From the NCBI GenBank assembly GCA_041565695.1, contig JBFGUI010000180.1, positions 1-8,048 on the forward strand: a DNA stretch of 8,048 bases, written 5' to 3'. Source of the DNA: Pelagibius sp041565695 (GTDB lineage: Bacteria; Pseudomonadota; Alphaproteobacteria; Kiloniellales; Kiloniellaceae). Each line of letters starts with the position of its first letter. Positions within the stretch are counted from its first letter, which is position 1. Below are positions 1 through 7,377 of this stretch, piece after piece. The notes beneath the pieces are model-generated. The model saw nothing but the letters and a program-made list of their open reading frames with translations, was not told the origin of the DNA and did no database searches. Both the position numbers and the translations under genes were made by a program.

Positions 1-1142
<1,142 letters not shown>

Positions 1143-1272
1143 CGAAGCCTGCTATGAAATGAGCGGGGTCGCAGGGACTTGCCAGGCACCTCCCTGCGAG
1201 GGTAAGGCAGGAAAGTTGTATAGACAATTTCCTTGCCGCAGTGGGTAGCGCAAAGCGGGTAGGTCATTTGCG
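1143..1272. promoter_or_regulatory. Divergent hutF/hutI promoter region
   Basis: This 130-bp gap between two divergently transcribed hut genes must hold both promoters. The clearest element is the operator-like TTGTATAGACAA at 1216-1227. On the hutI side AGGT at 1261-1264 sits 8 nt before the ATG. I cannot assign -35/-10 hexamers with confidence on either strand. Confidence 0.6.
1216..1227. promoter_or_regulatory. Putative HutC operator (imperfect palindrome)
   Basis: TTGTATAGACAA differs at one central base from TTGTATATACAA, the core of the perfect palindrome in front of hutC in this window. HutC-subfamily GntR repressors bind TTGT-N4-ACAA-like palindromes. The site lies 45 bp from the hutI start and about 73 bp from the hutF start, where a bound dimer could repress both. 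The functional role is inferred from the motif and its position. Confidence 0.68.
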
Positions 1273-2508
1273 ATGTGGGACGATCTCTGGACAGGGGCGC
1301 ACCTGGCCACGATGACGGCTGGCACGGCGGCGGAAGCCGCGCCCTACGGCGCCGTGGCCGATGGCGCGATCGCGGTCGCGGACGGCCGCATCGCCTGGCT
1401 CGGCCCCGCCGCCGGACTGCCCGGCGCGCCCGAGCGCCTCGCCCGGCGGGTGCACGACGCGGCCGGCGCCTGGATCACCCCCGGCCTGATCGACTGCCAC
1501 ACTCACCTGGTCTACGGCGGCGACCGGGCGCGCGAGTTCGAGCTGCGCCTGACCGGCGCCTCCTACGAGGAGATCGCCAAGGCCGGCGGCGGCATCCGCT
1601 TCACCGTCGAGCAGACCCGCGCCGCCGGCGAGGCGGAGCTCTACCAGCGCGCCCTGCCGCGCCTCAAGGACCTCATGGCCGAGGGCGTCACCACCGTCGA
1701 GATCAAGTCGGGCTACGGGCTGACCCTGGAAGACGAGCTGAAGTGCCTCAGGGTCGCCCGGCGTCTCGGCGAGACCAACCCGGTGACGGTGAAGACCAGC
1801 TTCCTCGGCGCCCACGCGGTGCCGCCCGAGTTCGAGCGCCGGCCGGAGGACTACATCGACGCGGTGGTCGCCATGATGCCGCAGGTCGCCGAGTCCGGCC
1901 TGGCCGACGCGGTCGACGCCTTCTGCGAGCGCATCGCCTTCTATCCCGAGCAGGTCGCCCGCGTCTTCGAGGCGGCGCGGAACTGCGGCCTGCCGGTGAA
2001 GCTGCATGCCGACCAGCTGTCCGATTCCAAGGGCGCGGCGCTGGTCGCGCGCTTTGCCGGCCTCTCCGCCGACCACCTGGAATACACCAGCGAGGAGGGC
2101 GTGCGCGCCATGGCGCTGAAGGGCACCGTGGCGGTGCTGCTGCCCGGCGCCTTCTACGTGCTGCACGAGACCAAGCTGCCGCCGGTCGCGGCGCTGCGCG
2201 AGGCCGGCGTGCCCATCGCCCTGGCCACCGACTGCAATCCCGGCTCGGCGCCGATCACCTCGCTGCTGCTGATCCTCAACATGGGCTGCACCCTGTTCCG
2301 CCTGACCCCGGAGGAGGCGCTGGCCGGCGTCACCCGCAACGGCGCCCGCGCCCTCGGCCTGGCCGAGACCCATGGCACCCTGGAACTCGGCAAGGCCGCC
2401 GACCTCGCGCTCTGGGACATCGCCCACCCGGCGGAACTCGCCTACCACATCGGCCGCAACCCCTGCCGCCAGGTGGTCAAGGCCGGCAAGGTGGTGCGGG
2501 GTGGGTAG
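1273..2508 (+). CDS. hutI: Imidazolonepropionase HutI
   Basis: HutI opens the ring of 4-imidazolone-5-propanoate to give N-formimidoyl-L-glutamate, the third step of histidine degradation, in the cytoplasm. The protein is 411 residues, about the normal family length (roughly 400-415), and appears intact. It is an amidohydrolase-fold enzyme: His76 and His78 (DCHTHLVYGG) open the metal site, followed by His245 (KLHADQLSD), His268 (ADHLEYTSEEG) and Asp320 (ATDCNPGSAP), all in the usual order. EIKSGYGL (143-150) and TDCNPGSAP are HutI signatures that separate it from dihydroorotases and other deaminases. The start has AGGT 8 nt upstream. Its product is the substrate of the divergent neighbour HutF. 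It converges on hutG with a large palindromic repeat between them. Confidence 0.97.
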   Translation: MWDDLWTGAHLATMTAGTAAEAAPYGAVADGAIAVADGRIAWLGPAAGLPGAPERLARRVHDAAGAWITPGLIDCHTHLVYGGDRAREFELRLTGASYEEIAKAGGGIRFTVEQTRAAGEAELYQRALPRLKDLMAEGVTTVEIKSGYGLTLEDELKCLRVARRLGETNPVTVKTSFLGAHAVPPEFERRPEDYIDAVVAMMPQVAESGLADAVDAFCERIAFYPEQVARVFEAARNCGLPVKLHADQLSDSKGAALVARFAGLSADHLEYTSEEGVRAMALKGTVAVLLPGAFYVLHETKLPPVAALREAGVPIALATDCNPGSAPITSLLLILNMGCTLFRLTPEEALAGVTRNGARALGLAETHGTLELGKAADLALWDIAHPAELAYHIGRNPCRQVVKAGKVVRGG

Positions 2509-2516
2509 CACCGCGT

Positions 2517-2645
2517 CCCCCTCACCCAGCTCCGCCTAGGTTCGCTCCGCTCACCAAGTCTTCGCATCCCTCTCCCCCGCGGGGAGAGGGTTGAGCAGCC
2601 TTGGCGAGCCCGAAGGGTGAGCCTAGGCGGAGCTGGGTGAGGGGG
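2517..2645. repeat. 129-bp dispersed-type palindromic repeat, possible bidirectional terminator
   Basis: The outer arms, 2517-2540 and 2622-2645, are perfect 24-nt inverted repeats (they meet the interior at CCTAGG). Inside are GCTCACCAAG (2549-2558) against CTTGGCGAGC (2600-2609) with one mismatch, and a central hairpin CCCTCTCCCC (2568-2577) / GGGGAGAGGG (2581-2590) around a 3-nt loop. The whole element folds on itself with unpaired side segments at 2541-2548 and 2610-2621. It fills nearly all of the gap between the convergent hutI and hutG stops, so it may end transcription from both sides. The CCCTCTCCCC/GGGGAGAGGG core and the CCTAGGCGGAGCTGGGTGAG arm resemble interspersed repeats of high-GC proteobacteria; its copy number here cannot be seen. 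Confidence 0.85.
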
Positions 2646-2651
2646 AGCGCC

Positions 2652-3461
2652 CTACCCCTGCAGTTCCATCTCGGCCCAGGCCAGCATGGTCTGGACCAGG
2701 CCCGACAGCACCGGCCTCACCTGCTCGGCCAGGTCGTCGCGAAAGGCGAAGGGCGGGTCCTCGTCCATGTAGGTGATCTCGGAGAGCTCGAGCTGCACCG
2801 CGTGCACGCCGTCCGCCGGACTCCCATGGCTGCGGGTGATGTAGCCGCCCTTGAAGCGGCCGTTGACCGCGTGGGTATAACCGAGGTGTTCCGCGTCGCG
2901 CGCCACCGCCGCCAGGATATCCATCAGGCTCGCCGCCGCCGCGGCGCCGTCGGCGGAGCCGAGGTTCAAGTCCGGCAGGCGCCCCTCGAAGAAGCGCGGC
3001 ACCTGGCTGCGGATCGAGTGCGCGTCCCACAGCAAGGCGATGCCGTGCTTTTCCCTGATCCTTGCCAGCTCATCCTTCAGGCGGTCGTGGTAGGGCTGCC
3101 AGTAAGTGGCGCGGCGTTCCTCGACCTCGGCGTCGTCGGGGCGCTGGCCGTCGCGGTAGATCTCTTCCATGGCGAAGGTCTGCAAGGGGCAGAGCTCGGT
3201 GTTGCTGGCCCCGGCGTAGAGCGCGCGGTTGTCCGGCGCGCGGTTCAGGTCGATGACGTAGCGCGAGTGGGTCGCTTCGAGCACGGAGACGTCCATCGCT
3301 TCAAGGAAATCGTAGAGCCGCGGGATGTGCCAGTCGGTGTCCGGCACGGTCTTGGCCACCGAGGTCATGCGCGCGGCCAGCGCCGGCGGGATGTAGGTGC
3401 CGGGATGCGGCATGGAGACCAGCAGCGGCAGGCTGCCCTCTTTGAAGCGGAAAAGGTCCAT
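2652..3461 (-). CDS. hutG: N-formylglutamate deformylase HutG
   Basis: HutG hydrolyses N-formyl-L-glutamate to L-glutamate and formate, the last step of the pathway that runs through HutF. The protein is 269 residues, normal for the family (about 260-290), and belongs to the N-formylglutamate amidohydrolase family (PF05013). Recognisable stretches are LLVSMPHPGTYIP (13-25), HSRYVIDLNRAPDN (65-78), LLWDAHSIRSQVPRFFEG (143-160) with a likely metal-site His148, and THAVNGRFKGGYITR (196-210). I start it at 3461 (MDLFRFKEGS) because GAGGGAG lies about 4 nt upstream; the frame stays open to 3644, but that would run through the operator and into hutC. It converges with hutI and diverges from hutC, with the perfect operator 66 bp upstream of its start, so HutC repression is likely. 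Confidence 0.95.
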   Translation of the reverse strand: MDLFRFKEGSLPLLVSMPHPGTYIPPALAARMTSVAKTVPDTDWHIPRLYDFLEAMDVSVLEATHSRYVIDLNRAPDNRALYAGASNTELCPLQTFAMEEIYRDGQRPDDAEVEERRATYWQPYHDRLKDELARIREKHGIALLWDAHSIRSQVPRFFEGRLPDLNLGSADGAAAAASLMDILAAVARDAEHLGYTHAVNGRFKGGYITRSHGSPADGVHAVQLELSEITYMDEDPPFAFRDDLAEQVRPVLSGLVQTMLAWAEMELQG

Positions 3462-3621
3462 CGCACTCCCTCGTCTGACCGGCATCTTCGGCGCCCCCTG
3501 GCCAGGGGAGCCGCCCTTCTGTATATCTTGTATATACAAGTTCCCCCGGCCGATCCAACCGGCCGCCTTCGCGCGCCGCGCCGCAGCCGCACCCATCCGA
3601 CGAGGAGAGACTGCCCTTCCC
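3462..3621. promoter_or_regulatory. Divergent hutG/hutC promoter region
   Basis: This 160-bp gap separates hutG and hutC and carries the perfect operator palindrome at 3527-3540. An AT-rich run, TTCTGTATATCTTGTATATA (3517-3536 approximately), is the only low-GC patch in otherwise very GC-rich DNA and probably overlaps the promoter cores. A partial copy of the half-site (TGTATAT) lies just before the palindrome. Shine-Dalgarno-like sites are GAGGGAG for hutG and GAGGAGAG at 3602-3609 for hutC. Confidence 0.65.
3527..3540. promoter_or_regulatory. HutC operator, perfect 14-bp palindrome
   Basis: CTTGTATATACAAG is a perfect inverted repeat midway between hutG and hutC. It fits the TTGT-N4-ACAA core recognised by HutC-type GntR repressors, and the hutC-like gene is adjacent, so autoregulation and co-repression of hutG are expected. 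In known systems urocanate releases HutC; that this holds here is inference. Confidence 0.85.
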
Positions 3622-4353
3622 ATGCCCCGATCGATCAGCACCAACGGCCCCGGCGAGCCGCCGCTCTACCAGCAGGTCAAGGACTACATCGTCGGGCGCA
3701 TCGTCGCCGGCGACTGGCCGGAGCAGGCGCGGGTGCCCTCGGAGAACGCGCTGACCGCCGAGCTGAAGGTGAGCCGCATGACGGTGCACCGGGCGCTGCG
3801 CGAGCTGACCACGGAAGGCTGGCTGGAGCGGGTGCAGGGCGCCGGCACCTTCGTCGCCCAGACCAAGCCGCAGTCCGACGTGCTGGCGATCCGCAACATC
3901 GCCGAGGAGATCGCGGCCCGCGGCCACCATCACTCCGCCGGCGTCATCTTCCTGCGCCGCGAGCGGGCCCGCGCCCTGGAGGCCAAGCTGCTGGGGCTGG
4001 AGCGCGGCGCCCCCCTCTTCCACTCCCTCATCGTGCACATGGAAGACGGCCAGCCGGTGCAGCTCGAGGACCGCTACGTCAACCCGGCGGCCGCGCCCGG
4101 CTATCTGGAACAGGACTTCACCGCGATCACGCCCTATGCCTACCTGACCCAGCAGGCGCCGATCACCGAGGCTGAGCACGTGGTCCTGGCGGTCATGCCG
4201 AACGACGAGGAGCGCCAGCTGCTCGACATGAAGCCCGGCACGCCCTGCCTGCTGCTGCGCCGCCAGACCTGGTCCGGCGAGCTGCCGGTGACCTGGGCCC
4301 TGCTGCTGCACCCCGGCGACCGCTACCGCCTGGGCGGGCGGTTCACGAGTTAG
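3622..4353 (+). CDS. hutC: Histidine utilisation repressor HutC (GntR family)
   Basis: This is a cytoplasmic DNA-binding repressor of the hut genes, expected to be relieved by urocanate. The protein is 243 residues, normal for HutC. The N-terminal GntR winged helix-turn-helix spans about residues 14-79: PLYQQVKDYIVGRIVAGDW (14-32), then RVPSENALTAELKVSRMTVH (37-56) carrying the recognition helix, then the wing ending GAGTFVAQ. A UTRA ligand-binding domain follows (about 95-238) and ends HPGDRYRLGGRFTS, a typical HutC C-terminus, so the gene is complete. I chose 3622 (MPRSISTNGPGEPPLYQQ) because GAGGAGAG lies upstream (a slightly long 12-nt spacing) and HutC proteins begin just before the PLYQQ helix; the frame is open back to 3397, but that would cross the operator. 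A BKACE gene fragment begins 15 nt after its stop. Confidence 0.95.
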   Translation: MPRSISTNGPGEPPLYQQVKDYIVGRIVAGDWPEQARVPSENALTAELKVSRMTVHRALRELTTEGWLERVQGAGTFVAQTKPQSDVLAIRNIAEEIAARGHHHSAGVIFLRRERARALEAKLLGLERGAPLFHSLIVHMEDGQPVQLEDRYVNPAAAPGYLEQDFTAITPYAYLTQQAPITEAEHVVLAVMPNDEERQLLDMKPGTPCLLLRRQTWSGELPVTWALLLHPGDRYRLGGRFTS

Positions 4354-4368
4354 TCGGCTGCTGAAGAA

Positions 4369-4710
4369 GGCCTTGAAGATCATCGAGAGGTCGAAGGCCT
4401 CGACCTCCGGCTTCACGCCGTGCTCGAGCATCTGCGAAGCCAGGGAGTCGATGAACTCCGGGCTGTTGTCGTAGACCCGGGTCGGGAAGTTGCAGGAGCC
4501 CGTCGCCAGCGAGGCCATGTCGGGCTTCAGCGCGATCATGCCGCCGCGCTCGGCCCCCTTGCCGGAGCGGCCGCCGGTGGAGAACTGCACGATCATGCCC
4601 GGGCAGTGCTTGCGCAGGCCCTCCAGCAGGCGGGCGAACTTCTCCGGGTCCGAGGTGGTGGAGCCGTCGTCGTTGCGCACGTGGCAGTGCGCCAGGGTCG
4701 CGCCGGCCTG
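4369..4710 (-). pseudogene. Internal fragment of a BKACE-family (DUF849) gene
   Basis: Read on the minus strand this encodes about 114 residues from QAGATLAHCHVRNDDG to EAFDLSMIFKA, an internal slice of a beta-keto acid cleavage enzyme (PF05853). It includes the HCH motif expected to bind the metal but lacks the start (roughly 40 residues) and the C-terminal part (roughly 130). From 4369 to 4664 it aligns without gaps to 7753-8048, with about 10 mismatches in 296 nt by hand count, four of which change the protein (D/E, L/F, S/A and L/R type changes). The left junction is sharp at 4368/4369, beyond which the frame continues as unrelated sequence. The right junction is near 4707-4715. With neither end it cannot make the enzyme, and there is no start site. 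Confidence 0.88.
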
Positions 4711-4974
4711 ATCGACATTTGGCTCGACGACGGCCGCAGCGCGCTGGCCCTGCGGCGTGTCATCTCCCGCGACGCAACCATCCAGATGAGCCTGGTCCAG
4801 CAGGCGGCGACCCCGCTGCGGCTGGAAGACGAGCTGCACCTCCGGCTGGTAAGCACCGCCCGGGTGCGCGACAAGATCCGGTTTTCCGGCGCGCGGGATT
4901 TTCGCGCCGTCTGGAAAGCTTTCAGCGGCGGAAGCTGGCAACCGATCATGGACCGCACGTGCCAGCGGAACTGA
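4711..4974 (+). pseudogene. Headless 3' end of an unrecognised plus-strand gene
   Basis: Just past the BKACE fragment, a plus-strand frame reads IDIWLDDGRSALALRRVISR and runs 87 residues to a TGA at 4972-4974. Codons in this frame favour G/C in the third position as in a real high-GC gene, and the peptide looks like a soluble domain tail rich in charged and aliphatic residues. Upstream the frame runs into antisense of the BKACE fragment, so I read it as a gene that lost its 5' end at the junction near 4711. Known domains are not evident; I considered PilZ because of the RRVISRD stretch, but the follow-on motif is missing. A short complete gene starting inside is possible, as ATG codons occur in frame. 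Confidence 0.45.
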
Positions 4975-5083
4975 GCCCCGCCGCCCCGCACTTCGACTCT
5001 ACCGCGCCTGCTACGCCCTGCTGGTGCTGGTCGCGCTGAAACTGCTGTGGCACGGCCTGCAGGGCCTGCTGAGCGCAGGCTGA
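4975..5083 (+). other. Possible remnant of a small membrane peptide
   Basis: A frame ending at TGA 5081-5083 encodes RLYRACYALLVLVALKLLWH followed by GLQGLLSAG, a good hydrophobic segment. It resembles residues 9-32 of the protein at 5246-5785 (CAFLIAVVTLKVIWLGLQPS), sharing the LK-x-x-W-x-GLQ pattern. No ATG, GTG or TTG starts this frame before the hydrophobic part, so it may be a decayed copy of the N-terminus of that gene or chance. It overlaps the tail of the preceding frame. Confidence 0.3.
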
Positions 5084-5245
5084 TGGGGCAGACAGCGATC
5101 TCTGATCACCTGGTTTACCTTTCGTTAAGAATTCAGGCTTAGTTAAGAATTCAGTTAAGAACTCTTGCCATTATGTTTATATCACCTGTCCGGCAGCAGA
5201 GGTTGCGCCTGGCAAGGTGATTGGCCTGCAAGTGAGTGAGAAAAT
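5084..5245. promoter_or_regulatory. AT-richer upstream region of the sensor module
   Basis: This 162-bp non-coding stretch is markedly less GC-rich than the hut cluster. It carries a tandem repeat at 5124-5164 followed by an AT-rich run (ATTATGTTTATATCACC, 5170-5186) that could contain a promoter. No pair of -35/-10 hexamers is convincing. The start codon at 5246 has only a weak purine-rich site (GTGAGTGAG) a few bases upstream. Confidence 0.5.
5124..5164. repeat. Short direct repeats GTTAAGAATTCAG, possible regulator site
   Basis: GTTAAGAATTCAG occurs exactly at 5124-5136 and 5142-5154, and a third partial copy GTTAAGAACTC runs 5154-5164, sharing one base with the second. Starts are 18 and 12 bp apart. 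Direct repeats of about this size upstream of signalling genes are a common form of response-regulator binding site. The TTAAGAATT core is also close to palindromic. Function is inferred from form and position only. Confidence 0.6.
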
Positions 5246-5785
5246 ATGCCTACTGGCGCAGCAAGATGGACTTGTGCGTTTCTCATAGCCGTCGTGACCT
5301 TGAAGGTGATCTGGCTGGGCCTCCAACCCAGCGCCGAGGCCCGAGACGATCTGGCTGTCCCGACTCAGGAAGTGATCCTGGAAATATCCGGCAAGATCAC
5401 ACGAGGGAACCACTCAGACGGCGCCAGGTTCGACCGGGCGATGCTCGACGCCCTCGGCACGACGACACTGCAGACGACAACGCCCTGGACAGACGGAGTC
5501 CAGGAGTTCAAGGGCGTGCCGGTGCGGGATGTCCTCGACCTTGTCGGCGCAGAAGGTGAAGTCGTCCGCGCTGTCGCGCACAACGATTACGTCATCGACA
5601 TCCCGATTGCCGATTTCACGAAATACCCGGTCCTTCTGGCTCTCGAAATGAACGGCGTGCAGCTCGAACTGCGAGATAAGGGGCCGATCTGGATCATCTA
5701 TCCGATTGATCACTTCAGCAGCCTGCGGGATCGCCTGACCGAGCGAAAGATGGTGTGGCAGCTGAAAGAGCTCCAGGTACGGTGA
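5246..5785 (+). CDS. Small exported protein resembling the oxidoreductase molybdopterin-binding domain
   Basis: The protein is 179 residues. An N-terminal hydrophobic segment (about 10-27, AFLIAVVTLKVIWLGLQ) followed by SAEA is either a signal peptide or a membrane anchor, placing the rest in the periplasm. The body resembles the SUOX/YedY-like molybdopterin-binding fold: VILEISGKI (43-51), TPWTDGVQEFKGVPVRDVLD (79-98), YVIDIPIADF (115-124), and DKGPIWIIYP (144-153). It is much shorter than catalytic members, and I see no cysteine after the N-terminal segment, so the usual molybdenum-ligating Cys is absent; it is unlikely to be a normal redox enzyme. The TGA overlaps the histidine kinase ATG (TGATG), indicating translational coupling and a shared role, perhaps as a sensory partner. 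That role is inference; the fold assignment rests on motif resemblance. Confidence 0.75.
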   Translation: MPTGAARWTCAFLIAVVTLKVIWLGLQPSAEARDDLAVPTQEVILEISGKITRGNHSDGARFDRAMLDALGTTTLQTTTPWTDGVQEFKGVPVRDVLDLVGAEGEVVRAVAHNDYVIDIPIADFTKYPVLLALEMNGVQLELRDKGPIWIIYPIDHFSSLRDRLTERKMVWQLKELQVR

Positions 5786-7164
5786 TGGCCCGGAATACCT
5801 GGAAACGCCATGCGCCTCTCATTTGCGTCATAGTCCTGTTCTTTGGCTTCCAAATTTTCGCGCTCCACCAACTCATGGTCCGAAACGAGCGGCACAAGGC
5901 GCATATCAGCAATGTGTTGTGGATCTCGGCTCAACTTGAGACGGAGTATCTTCGCTTCATGGGCGCCTTGGACCGCTTTGCTCTCGGTGATGGGAGCGTC
6001 GGCGCCCGCGAGATGAAGCATCGCTTCGACATCCTGGTCAGCCGCCTGCCGCTGTTCCTGAGCGGCGAGAAAGGCCAGCTGTTCAGCCATGTCGCAGGAG
6101 CTCAAAACACCATTCTGGCCATCAATACGATGATCGAAGATATCGAGCCCCGCCTTTCGACCTTGTTGCCCGGCGACACCGTCGAATACAGATCGATTCG
6201 CGACCAACTCGATACAAACAGGATCGCGGTCCACAAAATGGTGCTCGACACCTTCCTGGCTGACGAGGCGATCACGGAACTTATCCTCGAAGAGGATGAC
6301 TTTATCCACTGGATCCTGGTGGCATGCCTGCTGGGCGGTGTGGCCAGCGGCGCCTCACTGGTCATACTCCTTGTGCGCCAGGTCGGCAGAGCCCAACTAG
6401 CGGAGGCCGACGCAAGGCATGAGCGCAACCGGGCGATTGAGGCCGACAAGGTGAAGAGTGAGTTTCTCGCCAACATGAGCCATGAGCTGCGCACGCCCCT
6501 CAATGCCATTATTGGCTTTGCGGAAGTCATGCAGCTGGAGCTTCTGGGAAAGCTCGGCAATGATCGATACCGCAGCTATGTGGAAGACATTCGTAGATGT
6601 GCGACCACCTTGGTCGACCTGATCCAGGACATACTCGATCTTTCAAAGGTTGAAGCCGGCAAGTACGAACTGCAGAAAGAGAGTGTCGATCTCTCGGACC
6701 TCGCGCGTTCGTCGCTGCGCATGGTTCAGCACCAAGCAGACACCAATGGCATCGCGCTTTCGTTTGAGGCCCCGGCCAATCTGCCACGACTGCACTGCGA
6801 TCCAAAAGCGGTGCAGCAGATCATGCTCAATTTGCTTTCCAACGCGATCAAGTTTACCCAATCGGGCGGTCGGGTCTCGATGCAGATGCGGCCGAGTGAA
6901 AATGTGTCGATGGTCATCGCAGTCGCCGATGACGGTATTGGAATGTCGAAGTCTGAAATCGAGGTTGCACTGGCTCCCTTCGGTCAGGTCGCCAACGTGA
7001 TGACAAAGAGACATCCTGGCACAGGGCTCGGCCTTCCCCTTGCCAAGTCGCTTGCAGAATTGCATGGCGGCAGAATGGAGATTGAGAGCGAGGCCAATGT
7101 CGGCACCCGGGTCACAATAACGCTTCCGCTTCGCCGCGCGAGCAATGCGCACCTGGCTGCCTAG
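5785..7164 (+). CDS. Membrane sensor histidine kinase
   Basis: This 459-residue inner-membrane kinase should autophosphorylate on histidine and pass phosphate to a response regulator not seen here. In order: TM1 (about 11-31), a mostly helical periplasmic sensor region (about 32-172), TM2 (about 174-197), a charged linker helix, then the HisKA domain with the H-box SHELRTPLNAIIGF (232-245; His233 the phospho-acceptor), and a HATPase_c domain with N-box NLLSNAIKFT (349-358), G1 ADDGIGM (381-387) and G2 GTGLGLPLA (412-420). No receiver, PAS or HAMP domain is visible. The catalytic motifs are intact. I chose the ATG at 5785, which overlaps the upstream stop by one base; the frame is open to an ATG at 5755, giving 10 extra residues. 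Codon use is less GC-biased than in the hut genes. The sensed signal is unknown. Confidence 0.95.
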   Translation: MARNTWKRHAPLICVIVLFFGFQIFALHQLMVRNERHKAHISNVLWISAQLETEYLRFMGALDRFALGDGSVGAREMKHRFDILVSRLPLFLSGEKGQLFSHVAGAQNTILAINTMIEDIEPRLSTLLPGDTVEYRSIRDQLDTNRIAVHKMVLDTFLADEAITELILEEDDFIHWILVACLLGGVASGASLVILLVRQVGRAQLAEADARHERNRAIEADKVKSEFLANMSHELRTPLNAIIGFAEVMQLELLGKLGNDRYRSYVEDIRRCATTLVDLIQDILDLSKVEAGKYELQKESVDLSDLARSSLRMVQHQADTNGIALSFEAPANLPRLHCDPKAVQQIMLNLLSNAIKFTQSGGRVSMQMRPSENVSMVIAVADDGIGMSKSEIEVALAPFGQVANVMTKRHPGTGLGLPLAKSLAELHGGRMEIESEANVGTRVTITLPLRRASNAHLAA

Positions 7165-7377
7165 CAGCATAGCTCTGGCTCTGCCAGCGGTTAGATCTCC
7201 GCTGCAATTCGGCAAGGGCCCGAAAAAGGGAGCGCCGGCCGCGATCGCAGCGGGCCGGAGGCACCCCGGAGTCCGAATCAGTGTATTGGTCCGGTCAGCC
7301 GGCCTCTCGCCCGAAAGTCAGTCGGTATTTTCTCAGACCGCCTCTCCAGCGAGTTCCCCGCAAGCTCAAGCCGCAGC
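7165..7377. other. Convergent intergenic region, weak hairpins only
   Basis: This 213-bp stretch lies between the kinase stop and the BKACE stop on the other strand. I see no convincing gene. Two weak hairpins lie at the kinase end: GCTGC-CTA-GCAGC (7156-7168, spanning the stop) and CAGCGG (7185-7190) pairing with CCGCTG (7199-7204). Neither is followed by a T-run, so a factor-independent terminator is not established. Confidence 0.4.

Noticed and set aside
1264..2511. A 415-codon open frame on the minus strand opposite hutI
   Set aside because: It mirrors hutI almost exactly, is rich in Gly, Arg, Ala and His as expected of an antisense frame in GC-rich DNA, and shows no family motifs.
3462..3644. 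A longer hutG start at 3644
   Set aside because: It would run through the operator and into the hutC start. The ATG at 3461 has a strong GAGGGAG site and matches the family N-terminus.
2601..4175. A 524-codon plus-strand open frame across hutG and hutC
   Set aside because: It is antisense to hutG and out of frame with hutC, with low-complexity Arg/Ala/Pro composition and no recognisable domain.
3301..4941. A 546-codon minus-strand open frame across hutC and the BKACE fragment
   Set aside because: Only the middle part (4369-4710) reads as BKACE; the rest is antisense to hutC and to the headless frame. It is not a fusion gene.
5124..5164. CRISPR-like or iteron-like origin
   Set aside because: Only two exact 13-bp copies with a 5-bp gap and one partial copy; no spacers, replication protein gene or AT-rich unwinding region.
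5755..5784. A kinase start 10 codons earlier at 5755
   Set aside because: The ATG at 5785 overlaps the upstream stop as TGATG, a typical coupled start, and TM1 follows at a normal distance. The earlier start is not excluded.
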